Part shown: one piece after another, positions 36,187-45,961 of the stretch
Layout: each line of letters opens with the position of its first letter
Numbering within the stretch: the stretch's first letter is position 1
Assembly (NCBI GenBank): GCA_963761985.1
Contig: CAVXIT010000006.1
Span: 53,064 to 117,063 of the forward strand
Origin: JACCTH01 sp963761985
Lineage (GTDB): Bacteria > Actinomycetota > Acidimicrobiia > Spongiisociales > ZC4RG35
DNA length: 64,000 nucleotides
Direction: 5' to 3'
Notes under the pieces: model-generated
Told to the model about the DNA's origin: nothing
Databases searched by the model: none
The model's input: the letters and a program-made list of their open reading frames with translations, nothing else
Position numbers and translations under genes: made by a program

Positions 36187-38572
36187 TTACACGATGGGGG
36201 GATCGGTGGCCCGTTCCCAGTTCCGGTGCTTGCCCACCGCTTTGATGAAAGCGCCGACGTCCTGGCAGAGTGCCCAATCGAATTCGTCGTCGGTCGGTAT
36301 CCCGGCGTCGGCCACAACACCGCCGCCGCTGCCCAAATACAGAATCGGCTTGCAATGACGGTATTGGTCGCGCAGGAATTCCAAAGGCTGGCCCAGCGCC
36401 CCGAGTTCGTCTGTCCCATCGGGTACGACTACGGCGTCGAAGAGTACGGATGGCATAGTCTCGAAGGTGGCATCGGGATCGAGCGGATCGCCGTTCGAGG
36501 TCTCCACCGGCGTTAGGTCGGTGGCAACCATTCGCACGACTGCTCCCGCTCCCGTGAGAGCCGATCCGCACCGCTGAACCGATTCCACGTCGACTCCGGG
36601 TCCCACCAAGATCGCCACCTTTCGACCGCGAATATCCCCGTTTCCAGGACGTGCAGTAAGAGAGAGTGCGGGCGAGACCGTCACTTCGGCGGGCGGTGGC
36701 TCGATACTCTTTGGCATCGGGCGGGGTAAGGCAAGGCCGAGACCAGCGGCTACCTCACCGGCGAGTTCGTCTGAAACGTTGCGCAGCATGGCCACCGTCC
36801 GAATCCGTATCGCCGGAACCTGGACCTTGGTGAGCTCGAAGCGGAATCCGCGGATGATGTGAGCTCTCTCAGCGGGCGTCTGGCTATTCCAAAAGAGCGT
36901 CGCCTGTGAGAAATGGTCGGCGAACTTCTCTGGCTTTCCACGAACCTTGCTGTCGGCAATCGGCTCCGGAAAGCTCACAAACCCATCGGGACCCGCCTGG
37001 TAGGGCGAACCGCCTCCAAGCGAGTTCGGTTCGTAGGCGACCCTCCCGCGGTGGATGGCCTGCCGATGGAAACCGTCACGTTCGTTGTTATGCGCCTGAT
37101 TGATCGACGTATTGATTGGGATCTCATGGAAGTTGGGGCCACCGAGCCGCAACAACTGGGTATCGAAATAAGAGTGAATCCGCCCTGCGAGCAATGGGTC
37201 GTTCGAGAAATCGATGCCCGGGACCACGTTCTGCACGCCGAAGGCAACCTGTTCGGTCTCGGCAAAGAAGTTGTCTGGATTTCGGTTGAGAACCATCCGG
37301 CCCACGGGCTGCACCGGGACCAGCTCTTCGGGCACGATCTTGGTCGGATCGAGCACGTCGAAGCTGAAACGTTCTGCCTGAGCCTCGGTCATGATCTGAA
37401 AGCCCAGCTCATATTCCGGAAACACCCCTGCCTCGATCGATTCCCACAGGTCGCGGCGGGTGAAGTCCGGATCGGCGCCGGCGATCTTGACGCTCTCGTC
37501 CCAGTCCAGCGAGTGGGTCCCCGCTACTGGGTTCCAGTGGAACTTTACGAAACGGGAGCGACCCTGGGCGTTGACGAGCCTGAAGGTGTGAACCCCAAAG
37601 CCTTGCATCATGCGAAAACTGCGAGGAAGGGCGCGGTCAGACATCACCCACATCAGCATGTGGGTGGATTCGGGCATCAGTGACACGAAGTCCCAGAACG
37701 TGTCGTGGGCACTGGCAGCTTGCGGCATCGCGTTGTTTGGCTCGGGCTTCAAGGCATGGACGAGGTCGGGAAACTTCATCGCATCCTGGATGAAGAAGAC
37801 CGGAATGTTGTTGCCGACGATGTCAAAGTTGCCCTCGTCGGTGTAGAACTTGGTAGCAAACCCTCTCACGTCACGGGGCGTGTCAACGGAACCACGCTCG
37901 CCGGCAACAGTTGAGAACCGCACAAAGACTGGCGTTCGCTTGCCCGCCTCGCCGAGAAAGGCAGCCCGCGTGAGCGGTGCCAAAGACTCGTAGCACTCGA
38001 AGAAGCCGTGAGCGGCTGAGCCGCGCGGCATGGACGATCCTCTCGGGGATGCGTTCGTGGTCGAAGTGCGTGATCTTCTCCCTGAGGACGAAGTCCTCGA
38101 GGAGGGCGGGGCCACGCAGTCCTACTTTGAGCGAGCTCTGGTTGTCCGCGATCGGCTGGCCGAAATTGGTCGTCAGAACCTGGCCCGTCGAGTCAACCCT
38201 TACCCGGTCCAAAGAGTCGTTGGACGGGTTCACTCCAGAGGAGGCGACCGTCCCAGTCTTGTCAGAAGCCGTCTTCTCGGTGAGCGTGCTGGCCGTGGCC
38301 GACGGATCGGCCGGGGTGACCGACTTCCCCTGTCTCGGCTTCGTGGCCGACGCTCCAAATTCCTTGGGCTTGTTGGGATTGGTCGGAAACGCGGAGGCCG
38401 TCTCCTCGGTGGCCTGCTTCTGCAGAACGGCCGGGTCGCGGTCCGGCGGAGCGCCTTTTCTCGCGCCTCCCGCGGTCGACTTCGCTGCTGACGGGTTTCC
38501 CCGTTTTCTTGTGGTGTCTCGCCTCGCCCCGGAGCCAGTGTTTGCTGGGCCGCGACCCTTCTTAGTGGCCAT
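36187..38572 (-). CDS. large-subunit catalase (clade 2) with C-terminal flavodoxin-like domain (frameshifted)
   Basis: The N-terminal extension is Lys/Ala/Ser/Thr rich and long. The haem domain follows, with HFDHERIPERIVHARG spanning the frameshift near 38015-38035. RFSTVAGERGS, the proximal-side region and the NADPH-like region are intact. The C-terminal DJ-1/PfpI-like domain has KVAILVGPGVDVESV. Total length is about 795 residues. The enzyme decomposes hydrogen peroxide. It is next to a ferritin-like gene, so the two would limit Fenton chemistry together. Confidence 0.93.
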
Positions 38573-38607
38573 GATTTCCCCCTCGCTGAGGACGTCCGGA
38601 GACGCGC

Positions 38608-39219
38608 CTACTTCTTTGGCTTCTTACCCACTAGTTCGTCCCGGGCCTGCTCCGCCCGTGATGCGCCGATGGCCGACTTGACGTCTTTTTGCTCCTCGGG
38701 AGGGGGTAGCACTGCCGGCATCCCCAATGACTCGATCCACAGCTCGCGGCTCCAACCCATGGTGTGGTAGAGGTGCTCGTCTTCTTCCTCTTCAACCTGT
38801 TCGTAGGCTTCCTTGAGCGCCTTCTTCCGTTCGCCGGTGGCTTTCTCGGCAACTTTCCCGATCAATTCCCAGTTGGCGTGGTCTTTCGTTTCGGCGTCGA
38901 CCACACATTCGGCGGCTACTAGCTGGGCCGCCGCGGGCGGGCCCGCGCTCAGGGCCATCTGCATGGCGGTGACCAAGGCTTCGCCCTTGTGCCGCACAAC
39001 CTGACGGCCGGGGGTTTCGACAGCGGGGTCAAGGCCTAACTTGCTGAATATCTCGTTGACGATGGTCACGTGATTCTCGGTTTCCTCGAGATACTTCTGC
39101 CATTCCTCGCGAAGATCCTCATTGATGGCGCAGCGGATGGCGTTGGTATAGACCTGCACGCCGCCAATCTCGGTCTCTAGCGCCTGGTAGAGCAGCTCGT
39201 TTACTTGTTCTTCGTTCAT
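38608..39219 (-). CDS. ferritin-like (bacterioferritin/DUF892-type) protein
   Basis: 203 residues with four-helix bundle metal ligands: E15/E17 in ALETEIGGVQVYTNAI, E46..H49 in YLEETENHVTIVNEIF, and E/H in QVEEEEDEHLYHT. The C-terminus is basic (KKPKK). ATG follows AAGGAGAGGAA. It is upstream of catalase by 36 bases, in one probable operon. Iron storage or rubrerythrin-like peroxide reduction is probable. Confidence 0.88.
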   Translation of the reverse strand: MNEEQVNELLYQALETEIGGVQVYTNAIRCAINEDLREEWQKYLEETENHVTIVNEIFSKLGLDPAVETPGRQVVRHKGEALVTAMQMALSAGPPAAAQLVAAECVVDAETKDHANWELIGKVAEKATGERKKALKEAYEQVEEEEDEHLYHTMGWSRELWIESLGMPAVLPPPEEQKDVKSAIGASRAEQARDELVGKKPKK

Positions 39220-39534
39220 TTCCTCTCCTTCCGACGCCTGGCTCTCAGGCGTCAGCTTCTTCCCGGATGCTTTGATGTCTTCCCGCCCTCGCGTCGGCGC
39301 CCTCCCGGCTTAGGGGCCCCACGCACCCTGTCGCTCGGCGGCCTTACCCCTAGCGACGCACCGGCTAAACGTGACTTCGCCAACATGGTGAAAACCGAAC
39401 GGCCCGCTCGTTTAAGCCGCGCTATCGCGGGTACACAAGCGCCCGCGGCTGAGGCTGGGAGGATCGCCTAACGGATCCTGAGAGCTCGAAATCGACGGTA
39501 GGTCCAGCATGATTAAGGAGGAGCCCAAGGAGCC
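39220..39534. other. GC-rich structured intergenic region (possible leader RNA)
   Basis: This region lies between the divergent ferritin-like and membrane-protein genes. Next to the ferritin start is a perfect 8-base stem GACGCCTG/CAGGCGTC (39233-39253), immediately upstream of its ribosome site. Further stems are GTCGCT/AGCGAC and CCGCG/CGCGG. No ORF is credible. It could be a regulatory leader; I do not recognise a known riboswitch consensus. Confidence 0.4.
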
Positions 39535-39909
39535 ATGGAAAGACGCAACTCAGATTCCAAGCAGCGAGTTCGAGAGCCCAACGGAAAATGGCTCCACGAT
39601 CACATGCTGAGCGTGATTCTCTTCATCCTGTTCTTTGTCTCGATAGTGGGCCAGTTCTATTTCCAATACCGACACCAAGTCGATGAAGCGATGCAGCACG
39701 GAGAAGCGGCCCCCCCAGTGATGTCGAGCGAGTTTTGGGATTCTTTCCTTGCCAGCGTGTTTGAGAATTGGCAAAGCGAGTTTCTTCAGATCCTGGCTTT
39801 CGTCATCTTGACGACCTATTTCATCCACCGGAACTCCCACGAGAGCGCGGACTCGAACGATGAGATGGCGGCAGATATCAGAGCGATCAAGCAGAAGCTG
39901 GACGCCTGA
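39535..39909 (+). CDS. small integral membrane protein (DUF6766-like)
   Basis: 124 residues with two helices, LSVILFILFFVSIVGQFYFQY (about 25-45) and EFLQILAFVILTTYFIH (about 82-98), around an acidic loop VMSSEFWDSFLASVFENWQS. ATG follows AAGGAGGAGCCCAAGGAGCC. The family name is from memory and tentative. The 299-base gap after it holds only the terminator at 40123. Confidence 0.8.
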   Translation: MERRNSDSKQRVREPNGKWLHDHMLSVILFILFFVSIVGQFYFQYRHQVDEAMQHGEAAPPVMSSEFWDSFLASVFENWQSEFLQILAFVILTTYFIHRNSHESADSNDEMAADIRAIKQKLDA

Positions 39910-40122
39910 GCAGGACCGCTGGCGGAGAGCTTGGGAGAAAACGCGTTGCGGCTGAGTAGGGCCCTTGCCCGACGGAAAAGCAACCAGTAGTGAAGGCACC
40001 TTTACGGCGCCACGGGACTAGCCACGCCGGACGTATCCGGCATGTGTCTGCGCCGCGCTCCATCCCGGCCGATGATGAAAGGACATGAAAGACCGGGGAA
40101 CGGCTATCCCCGCTCACAACAA

Positions 40123-40156
40123 GAAACCCCCCGCTCTGGGCAGACCGGGGGGTTTC
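40123..40156 (+). terminator. intrinsic terminator
   Basis: Stem GAAACCCCCCG (40123-40133) pairs with CGGGGGGTTTC (40146-40156) and is followed by TTCGTTA. It is placed between the membrane-protein gene and the convergent protease gene. The A/T flanks suit both directions. Confidence 0.85.
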
Positions 40157-40208
40157 TTCGTTATGGGTATTGAGCATGGTCGACCGGGATGGTCGGGCCA
40201 GCAGATGT

Positions 40209-41115
40209 TCAGCCGGATTCGGCCTCGGCGATCACCATTGCAATGAACTCCTGAGAGTGCTCGATATCGACGCGGTAGTAAAAGCCCATGGAGACACAGG
40301 GCACATCCCCCCATGAGGTCACACCGACCACGACCTCCGTACCCTCAACATCGCGCAAGATCGGACCTCCGGAATCGCCGTAACACGTTCCTTCGTCACC
40401 TTTCGATTGGTGCTGGGACACGCGCAGCCATGCATCCAACAGGTTTTGAAATGAGCTCTGCGCGATCGCCCGATGGTCGAGATATTCGATCTCCCACGGT
40501 GGCGGCTCGCCGGCGAAGCTCCCTCCATATCCAACAACCGTGAAGCTTTCTCGGAATTGCACCGTTGCGACGTCCAGTTGAACCTCGGAGGTCCTCGAGT
40601 TCCCCGAGCCCGGCATAGGGCATCGGCGTGATGCTCGACGGCTCCGCCAGGATGATCGCAGCGATGTCATGGGGATCTGATACCGGTCCCCACCTGTACA
40701 GAGGGCTATTCACAACCCGGACGATGTCAAGACATGTGTCACAACGTGTCTTCGTCTCCGGTGGGTGGAAGTCCGTCGGGTTCTCGTCGAAGCTGACCCA
40801 GATGTCGGCCTCGTTGTCGTCGCCCGGTATGGGGAATCCGTTCGAATCGATGATGCCGTCCTCAACCAGACCGTCAGCACAGTGACCGGCGGTCAAGAAC
40901 ACCAATGGATGGATGAGGGTTCCACTGCAGTAGACGCCGAGGCCAAATTCGGGTCGATCGATCACCCGCCAGTCGATCATGATGGCGCCCACGGCCGGGT
41001 AGGCATCCGAAGTATCCGGCTCGCCCCAAGTGATGCCATTCGCAGGCAGCGCACTTACCATCAGCAGCGCTAAAGCGCTGAATGCGCGAACAAATCGCTT
41101 CCTTCGAGTCTCCAT
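40209..41115 (-). CDS. secreted trypsin-like (S1) serine protease A (frameshifted)
   Basis: Signal peptide (about 1-26, LALLMVSALPANG). The triad is H in LTAGHCA, D in DPHDIAAIIL and S in CYGDSGGP. Near 40590 the frame shifts from LGELEDL to a frame reading SEVQLDVATVQFRESFTVVGYG, which ends at 40209. Full length is about 300 residues. It is a close architectural relative of protease B on the other side of a tRNA-Asn fragment. Extracellular protein degradation is the likely role. Confidence 0.88.
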
Positions 41116-41202
41116 GGTGCCCTCCTGTATCAGTCTGTCGAAGGTTACGTCTCCGTGGTGGCTGTTGGAAACTCTTTCGCCCGTCGGCGCCTACTGGGTT
41201 TT

Positions 41203-41245
41203 GCTCCGGGGGCGAGAGTCGAACGCGCAACCTACGGATTAACAG
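41203..41245 (-). repeat. 3'-half copy 1 of tRNA-Asn (candidate att site)
   Basis: Matches the intact tRNA-Asn 3' half from the discriminator end to the anticodon loop (GATTAACAG), with one base missing or changed (CGAACGCGCAAC against CGAACTCGCAAC). Same orientation as the intact gene. A short palindrome-like GGTCAGAGCCGACC follows at 41284-41297. Confidence 0.85.
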
Positions 41246-41504
41246 CACTGCACCGAGAAGCGATGCAAAGTGGCAAAACCCCAGGTCAGAGCCGACCGAA
41301 ACAGGCAGCCATCCGCTCCTAGAGGTTGAAATGTAATTGGTACGTTAGGTGGCGAGGCCATCTAACCCGCCCAACCAAGCTCCTTCATCGACGTTTGTGC
41401 AGAGGTCCAAACCGGGAACAAGTGCGCCCCCGTCTGGTCCGTGGAACAGCAACTGCCAAAGGGGTCCGACGCCGTCTAAGGGTCGTGGGGTGTGATTGGC
41501 CGGC

Positions 41505-42320
41505 CTATTCGATGAACCCAGTGATGAACGAGAGCGCCTCTGGTGTATCCACCCGGGAGGTCCAGTCCGTCGAACGACACCAAGTGTCGCCATGGGACGT
41601 CACCGACACGACGATGTTGGTCTCGGCCGCTCCCGCGCCCAGAAAATGCGGCCCACCCGAGTCACCGAAGCACGTGCCTCCGTTGCCTGTGGCCGGGTTC
41701 ATCGAGAGCTTCAACCACCCATCACTGAGGTTGGTTGCCTGCTGCACCGCGTATCGGCGCAATCCGTCGGTGGCCAGGGCATGCTGGCCCGTGGTCTTGT
41801 CGGTTCGGACCGTCCCGTAGCCCACAGTCGTGAACATTGTGGTGGTCAGGTCGACCGTATCGAGCAAGTTCAGCGAGGGGAGCTCCGCAACGCCGACACC
41901 GGGATTGGCCTCAAGGACCACGACAGCCAAATCCAATCGCTTCGACGAACTGCCGTACTTCCCATCGAACGACGGATGGGTATAGCCGACCCCCCTGATG
42001 AGATCGCTCTCATCGAAATCCGGAACACCATCATCAAGCCCAAGGTCGGAAATGAAGGTGACCCCAAGCTCATACCCTGACGCACCGAAGAACTCGTCGG
42101 CGAAAAAAGTGCAATGGCCCGCCGTCAGGAAGACCCGCTCGCTCACCATCGTCCCGCTGCAAAACGGAATAAGCGTCCCGTCTTCGAGGATCACGACGAG
42201 GTGGCCAACTTCGGGATGATTATTCCCGTCAGGTTGGCCGAAGGTGATCGCAAGCGCTGGTGTCGATGCCATCAGCGCCGCGAGGCCAACCCCAACAAGG
42301 ATCGCGATCAAACGTCGCAT
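41505..42320 (-). CDS. secreted trypsin-like (S1) serine protease B
   Basis: Intact, 271 residues from ATG at 42318-42320 with GGAGGT upstream. Signal peptide MRRLIAILVG...TPALA. Triad H in LTAGHCTF, D in KRLDLAVVVL and S in CFGDSGGPHFL. It resembles protease A at ITFGQPDGNNHPEVG versus ITWGEPDTSDAYPAVG. It lies between tRNA-Asn copies 1 and 2. 41246-41504 holds no other gene. Confidence 0.92.
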   Translation of the reverse strand: MRRLIAILVGVGLAALMASTPALAITFGQPDGNNHPEVGHLVVILEDGTLIPFCSGTMVSERVFLTAGHCTFFADEFFGASGYELGVTFISDLGLDDGVPDFDESDLIRGVGYTHPSFDGKYGSSSKRLDLAVVVLEANPGVGVAELPSLNLLDTVDLTTTMFTTVGYGTVRTDKTTGQHALATDGLRRYAVQQATNLSDGWLKLSMNPATGNGGTCFGDSGGPHFLGAGAAETNIVVSVTSHGDTWCRSTDWTSRVDTPEALSFITGFIE

Positions 42321-42628
42321 ATCTACCTCCCGCGTAACTCCGCCCCCCATCCAGATGGATGTGAGCTGATCGTAGGCCAATTCGTAGAACGACGTCGCTG
42401 CCAGGGGCGACGCAGAAGGAGATTCCTGAGACGACGTGTGCCCGCCCCTGCAGACATGACCTGGAGGGTGCGGTGTCGGACCTCACCATCAACCTCACGG
42501 AAGATGTCCTCGTCCTTGCCCGAGATTTCCCAGTGGCGTTCGAGCTGCGCTCTTAGCTCCCACGCAAGCACGACACCTCTTTCTGTTATCCATGGGGAAC
42601 TTTACGGAGGAGGCTGTCATTGCAGCCG

Positions 42629-42900
42629 CTACTCGGGGGAGGGAGTCTCGGAGAGTGACTCTATGGGTCGGGGAGCGATTATGGGATCGGCATGACGATG
42701 CACGATTCTCCACTCACCATCCTCCCGTCGATAAATAGATCGACGAAGCCGACTTCACCGCGCAGCCAGTTGGTTCATCCCCCACCCCCGCCCAGCCCAT
42801 CTTGAAGAAACGTTGCTGCTCTCGATATAGGTGACCTTCAGATGAAGACCGCACATATCGGAGACTCCTTCGCACTGATGTGTTAGCTCATACCCGTCCA
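42629..42900 (-). pseudogene. remnant of SnoaL/NTF2-like protein
   Basis: Minus-strand pieces in different frames read GYELTHQCEGVSDM and YRREDGEWRIVHRHADPI. The second is the hallmark C-terminal strand pair of DUF4440/SnoaL-like proteins. Stops and shifts separate the pieces and no start can be placed. The rest of 42321-43028 shows no recognisable gene. Confidence 0.5.
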
Positions 42901-43028
42901 AAACCGGACAGCCAGGAGGCCGAGCAGACCATACGTTGTCGAGGACACGCTGCTGTCCACATCGACATAGTGTGGCTACTGAATCTCGGAGCCACATAAA
43001 GCTGTCTGGATTAGAAGACAACCAACAC

Positions 43029-43550
43029 ATGGGCGTGGGGACCCTCCGATGCGTCGTGATCAACGTCACAGACCTCCAACTCGCTTACAAGTTCTGGGGC
43101 GCTGTGACCGGCCTTGAAGTGATTGGCTCCAAGACGGGCTGGCACGATTGGCTTGGATATCTGGGCACCAAAGACCCTTGGAAACACGAGATCATCCTCC
43201 AACGTGTTGACACTTCTCCCCTCGAAATCCAGGCACCCGATCCCGACAAGCCCAACCAGGTGCATATCGACATCACCCCGAATGACGGCGTCGACCAAGC
43301 CATAGAGGAAATCCTCGAACTGGGTGGCAGAGTCAAGAAGGCACCAAGCCTCTATCCGCGACCCAGATCACACGGCGACCACCGGCCACTTATCGACTGG
43401 GCGGTTATGCAAGACCCATTCGGCAACGAGTTCTGCCTGGTCGATGAGCTCACGGTTGAACAATCACACGCGGCCATGGCAGCCATTTATGCAACCACGG
43501 ATCACGAATGGCGGATCGCCGCAGGGGTAACTGGCCAAGCCCGCTCTTAA
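43029..43550 (+). CDS. VOC-family (glyoxalase-like) protein
   Basis: About 173 residues starting at ATG 43029 (GVGTLRCVVINVTDLQLAYK). A first half-module FWGAVTGLEVIG and a second part MQDPFGNEFCLVDE are typical of the fold, and QVHIDITPNDGV provides a possible metal His. It is an isolated gene between tRNA-Asn copies 1 and 2. Its substrate is unknown. The gap 43551-44020 has only tRNA-Asn copy 2. Confidence 0.8.
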   Translation: MGVGTLRCVVINVTDLQLAYKFWGAVTGLEVIGSKTGWHDWLGYLGTKDPWKHEIILQRVDTSPLEIQAPDPDKPNQVHIDITPNDGVDQAIEEILELGGRVKKAPSLYPRPRSHGDHRPLIDWAVMQDPFGNEFCLVDELTVEQSHAAMAAIYATTDHEWRIAAGVTGQARS

Positions 43551-43780
43551 CGGGACATCTTGCTTGGCCGGGTTGCAGCCGACTGATGAGGATTCGACCG
43601 CTATCGCAGTCTCAAACGGGAATGCATCCAGACACAGTTCTGCCGCCAACGGCGATATTTCGCTCCCTGACGGAATCTCAGCAACTGCACCCCCCGCAGG
43701 ACGCGAGGTCGCGGTCCTAGAGCTGTCCTTTTGCAAGAAAACCAAGCCCGGGAAAACCAATGCTTGATAGGGGATTGGAG

Positions 43781-43823
43781 GCTCCGGGGGCGAGAGTCGA
43801 ACTCGCAACCTACGGATTAACAG
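43781..43823 (-). repeat. 3'-half copy 2 of tRNA-Asn (candidate att site)
   Basis: Identical to the intact tRNA-Asn from its discriminator end through the anticodon loop (43 bases). A perfect 14-base palindrome GGTCAGCGCTGACC follows at 43865-43878 after CAAAACC, as beside copy 1. This shared flank suggests related elements. Confidence 0.88.
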
Positions 43824-44020
43824 GACAAGCAGCTAGATCGGTGCGCTACTCGCACAAAACCGCCGGTCAGCGCTGACCAGAACGGCTTTGTTATCGGCTG
43901 TACGGCCGCCTTCGTAGACCACGGCAAGTAATCCAACCGTGACCATGTGACGCTCTAGGAGTACAGTCCGAAAGTGTGCGCTACCGACCTGAGGGCCGCG
44001 CCGATTCCAGGTTCGTCTAG

Positions 44021-44887
44021 ATGTCATCCGAGTCGGAGAGGCAAGGCGTGAGTCAGCTCAAGGACTTTCCTTCGCGAGCGTACGCCGGCCTGGTTGCCGA
44101 CGATTTGGGGCGAATGGATGAGAGACCACCCCTGCTGTTACTTCACGGGACGACCTTTGACAGGCAGATGTGGCGCCCCGCACTGATCGAGCTCGATTCC
44201 ATCGATCCCGGGAGAAGGGTGCTCGCTCTCGATCTCCCGGGCCACGGAGAATCTCCCGACTCGACGTCGTACACCATTCCGGCGCTCGTGGAGAGGATTC
44301 ATCAGGCGGTTATCGAGGCGGGTTTGGAAGCTCCGGTCGTGGTTGGGCATTCGGGCGCGGCGGGCACCGCCACGGTTTATGCCGTGCAGTATCCGACCCG
44401 CGGCGTCGTTGCTGTCGAAGGCACGCTAAGGGTGGGTGGGTTTGCGTCGATGGTCCAATCGCTCGAACCCATACTTCGTGGCTCCGGCTTCGACGATGCA
44501 TGGGCTCGAATATCAGCTGGCGCATTCCGACTCGATCAAGTAGCCCCAGAGATTCGGCAGTTTGTTGCCGCGACGAGCAAACCGCGCCGGGAAGTCCTTC
44601 TTGGATACTGGCAGGACCTGTTCGCGCGGACCCCTGCTGAGCTTGACGCCATGGTCGAAGGAGGCGCGACAATGCTTAGAGCAGCCGGCATCCCCTACCT
44701 CGCAATTATGGGAAACGAGGCCTCGCCTGAGGACTCCGCTTGGATTCGTGCGAATCTGCCCGATGCCGAGACGGAAGTGTGGACGCGGAGCGGCCACTTT
44801 CCACACCTCGCTCATCCACGTCGTTTCGCCGAAGTCCTCGCCAGGACCGGAAAATGGTCGGTAAAGGGTGGCGGTCGAACGCCGTAG
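44021..44887 (+). CDS. alpha/beta hydrolase
   Basis: About 288 residues. HGTTFDRQMW oxyanion region, nucleophile Ser in VVVGHSGAAGTA, and a terminal His in WTRSGHFPHLAHP. The listed ATG lacks a ribosome site; GTG 44048, preceded by GAGAGG, is an alternative start. Cleaved substrate unknown. It is the first gene after tRNA-Asn copy 2. Confidence 0.83.
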   Translation: MSSESERQGVSQLKDFPSRAYAGLVADDLGRMDERPPLLLLHGTTFDRQMWRPALIELDSIDPGRRVLALDLPGHGESPDSTSYTIPALVERIHQAVIEAGLEAPVVVGHSGAAGTATVYAVQYPTRGVVAVEGTLRVGGFASMVQSLEPILRGSGFDDAWARISAGAFRLDQVAPEIRQFVAATSKPRREVLLGYWQDLFARTPAELDAMVEGGATMLRAAGIPYLAIMGNEASPEDSAWIRANLPDAETEVWTRSGHFPHLAHPRRFAEVLARTGKWSVKGGGRTP

Positions 44888-44921
44888 CCGAGAGACAGAT
44901 TCCGCGATTAGGCAGCGCCGC

Positions 44922-45902
44922 TCAGCTGGCCGAACGTTTGGCGCGTGTCTGATCCACGCTGGCCTTAAGAGCCTCGAGCAAGTTGGTAACCGTGGCAGGT
45001 TCGGCGTCAGTCGGTGCCAGCGCTATCTCATTGCCCTCGATCTTGGCGTCGATTGCATCAAGTAATCGTTGGCGATAACTGTCCTCGAACTCCGAGGGGT
45101 CGAATTCCCCCGACAAATGGTCCATAAGTAAACGCGCCATCTTCAGCTCATCAGCCGAAATCCGGGTGTTGTCCTTTAACTGCTCGAAATCGGGCTCTCT
45201 GATCTCGTCGGGCCAGTTCATAGTTTCCAGCACCAGCAGATCTTCTTTCACCCGAAGCGTGCAGAGACGCTCCTTCTCTCTAATCGTGACCTTGGCCACG
45301 GCGACTCGCTCGGAATCCGACAAAGCCCGCAGGAAGAGCTTGTACGCCTTGACTCCTATTTTGTTCGGGGCGACGAAGTAAGACCGTTCGAAGTAGATCG
45401 GATCGATCTCGGCAGCGTCGACGATTCTGACCACGTCGATCGTCCGGGCGCTCTCGGGGGCGATCTGCTCCAGTTCTTCGGGAGTGAAAACGACGTACTT
45501 CCCCTTCTCATACTCGTAACCCTTGACGATGTCGTCCCAGTCCACCTCTCGGCCGGTCTTGCTTGACACCCGTTTGTACTGGATGCGGGACTTGTCTTTG
45601 CCCGAGAGCTGGTGGAAGGCGATGTCTCGTTCCTCAGTGGCCGTATAGAGACCGACCGGAATGGTGATGAGACCGAAGGTGATCGCCCCGCTCCAGATCG
45701 AGCGCTTGGTGGTGGCTGGCTCGGATCTCTTGCGACCTTTCTGTGATCGCTTTTCCGATTTGCCGTTGGACTTTGCCGATTTGCCGTTGGAAAGGGACTT
45801 GAGCAACTCATCCCGGGTCATCTGCGACCGGCCGGGGACGTCGGCGTCCTGGGCCCTTTCGTAAAGCTCCGCTTTCGTCAGATCTTTCAGGTTCTTGGCC
45901 AT
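44922..45902 (-). CDS. ku: Ku-family DNA end-binding protein with N-terminal Rho_N/SAP-like helix pair
   Basis: 326 residues. Residues 1-36 (LKDLTKAELYERAQDADVPG, MTRDELLKSL) form a Rho_N/SAP-like unit, then a Lys/Ser-rich linker to about 65, then the Ku core (SIWSGAITFGLITIPVGLYTA and RTIDVVRIVDAAEIDPIYFE). Ku binds double-strand DNA ends for non-homologous joining with ligase LigD. No ligase gene is in this window. The usual bacterial accessory region is C-terminal, so the N-terminal placement is unusual. Location inside the tRNA-Asn array suggests an acquired copy. Confidence 0.92.
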   Translation of the reverse strand: MAKNLKDLTKAELYERAQDADVPGRSQMTRDELLKSLSNGKSAKSNGKSEKRSQKGRKRSEPATTKRSIWSGAITFGLITIPVGLYTATEERDIAFHQLSGKDKSRIQYKRVSSKTGREVDWDDIVKGYEYEKGKYVVFTPEELEQIAPESARTIDVVRIVDAAEIDPIYFERSYFVAPNKIGVKAYKLFLRALSDSERVAVAKVTIREKERLCTLRVKEDLLVLETMNWPDEIREPDFEQLKDNTRISADELKMARLLMDHLSGEFDPSEFEDSYRQRLLDAIDAKIEGNEIALAPTDAEPATVTNLLEALKASVDQTRAKRSAS

Positions 45903-45961
45903 CGTTTGGAATTACCCGTGGGGCAGAAGATCAAACTTCGCCCGTTCGCCTCCTGTGTCGC

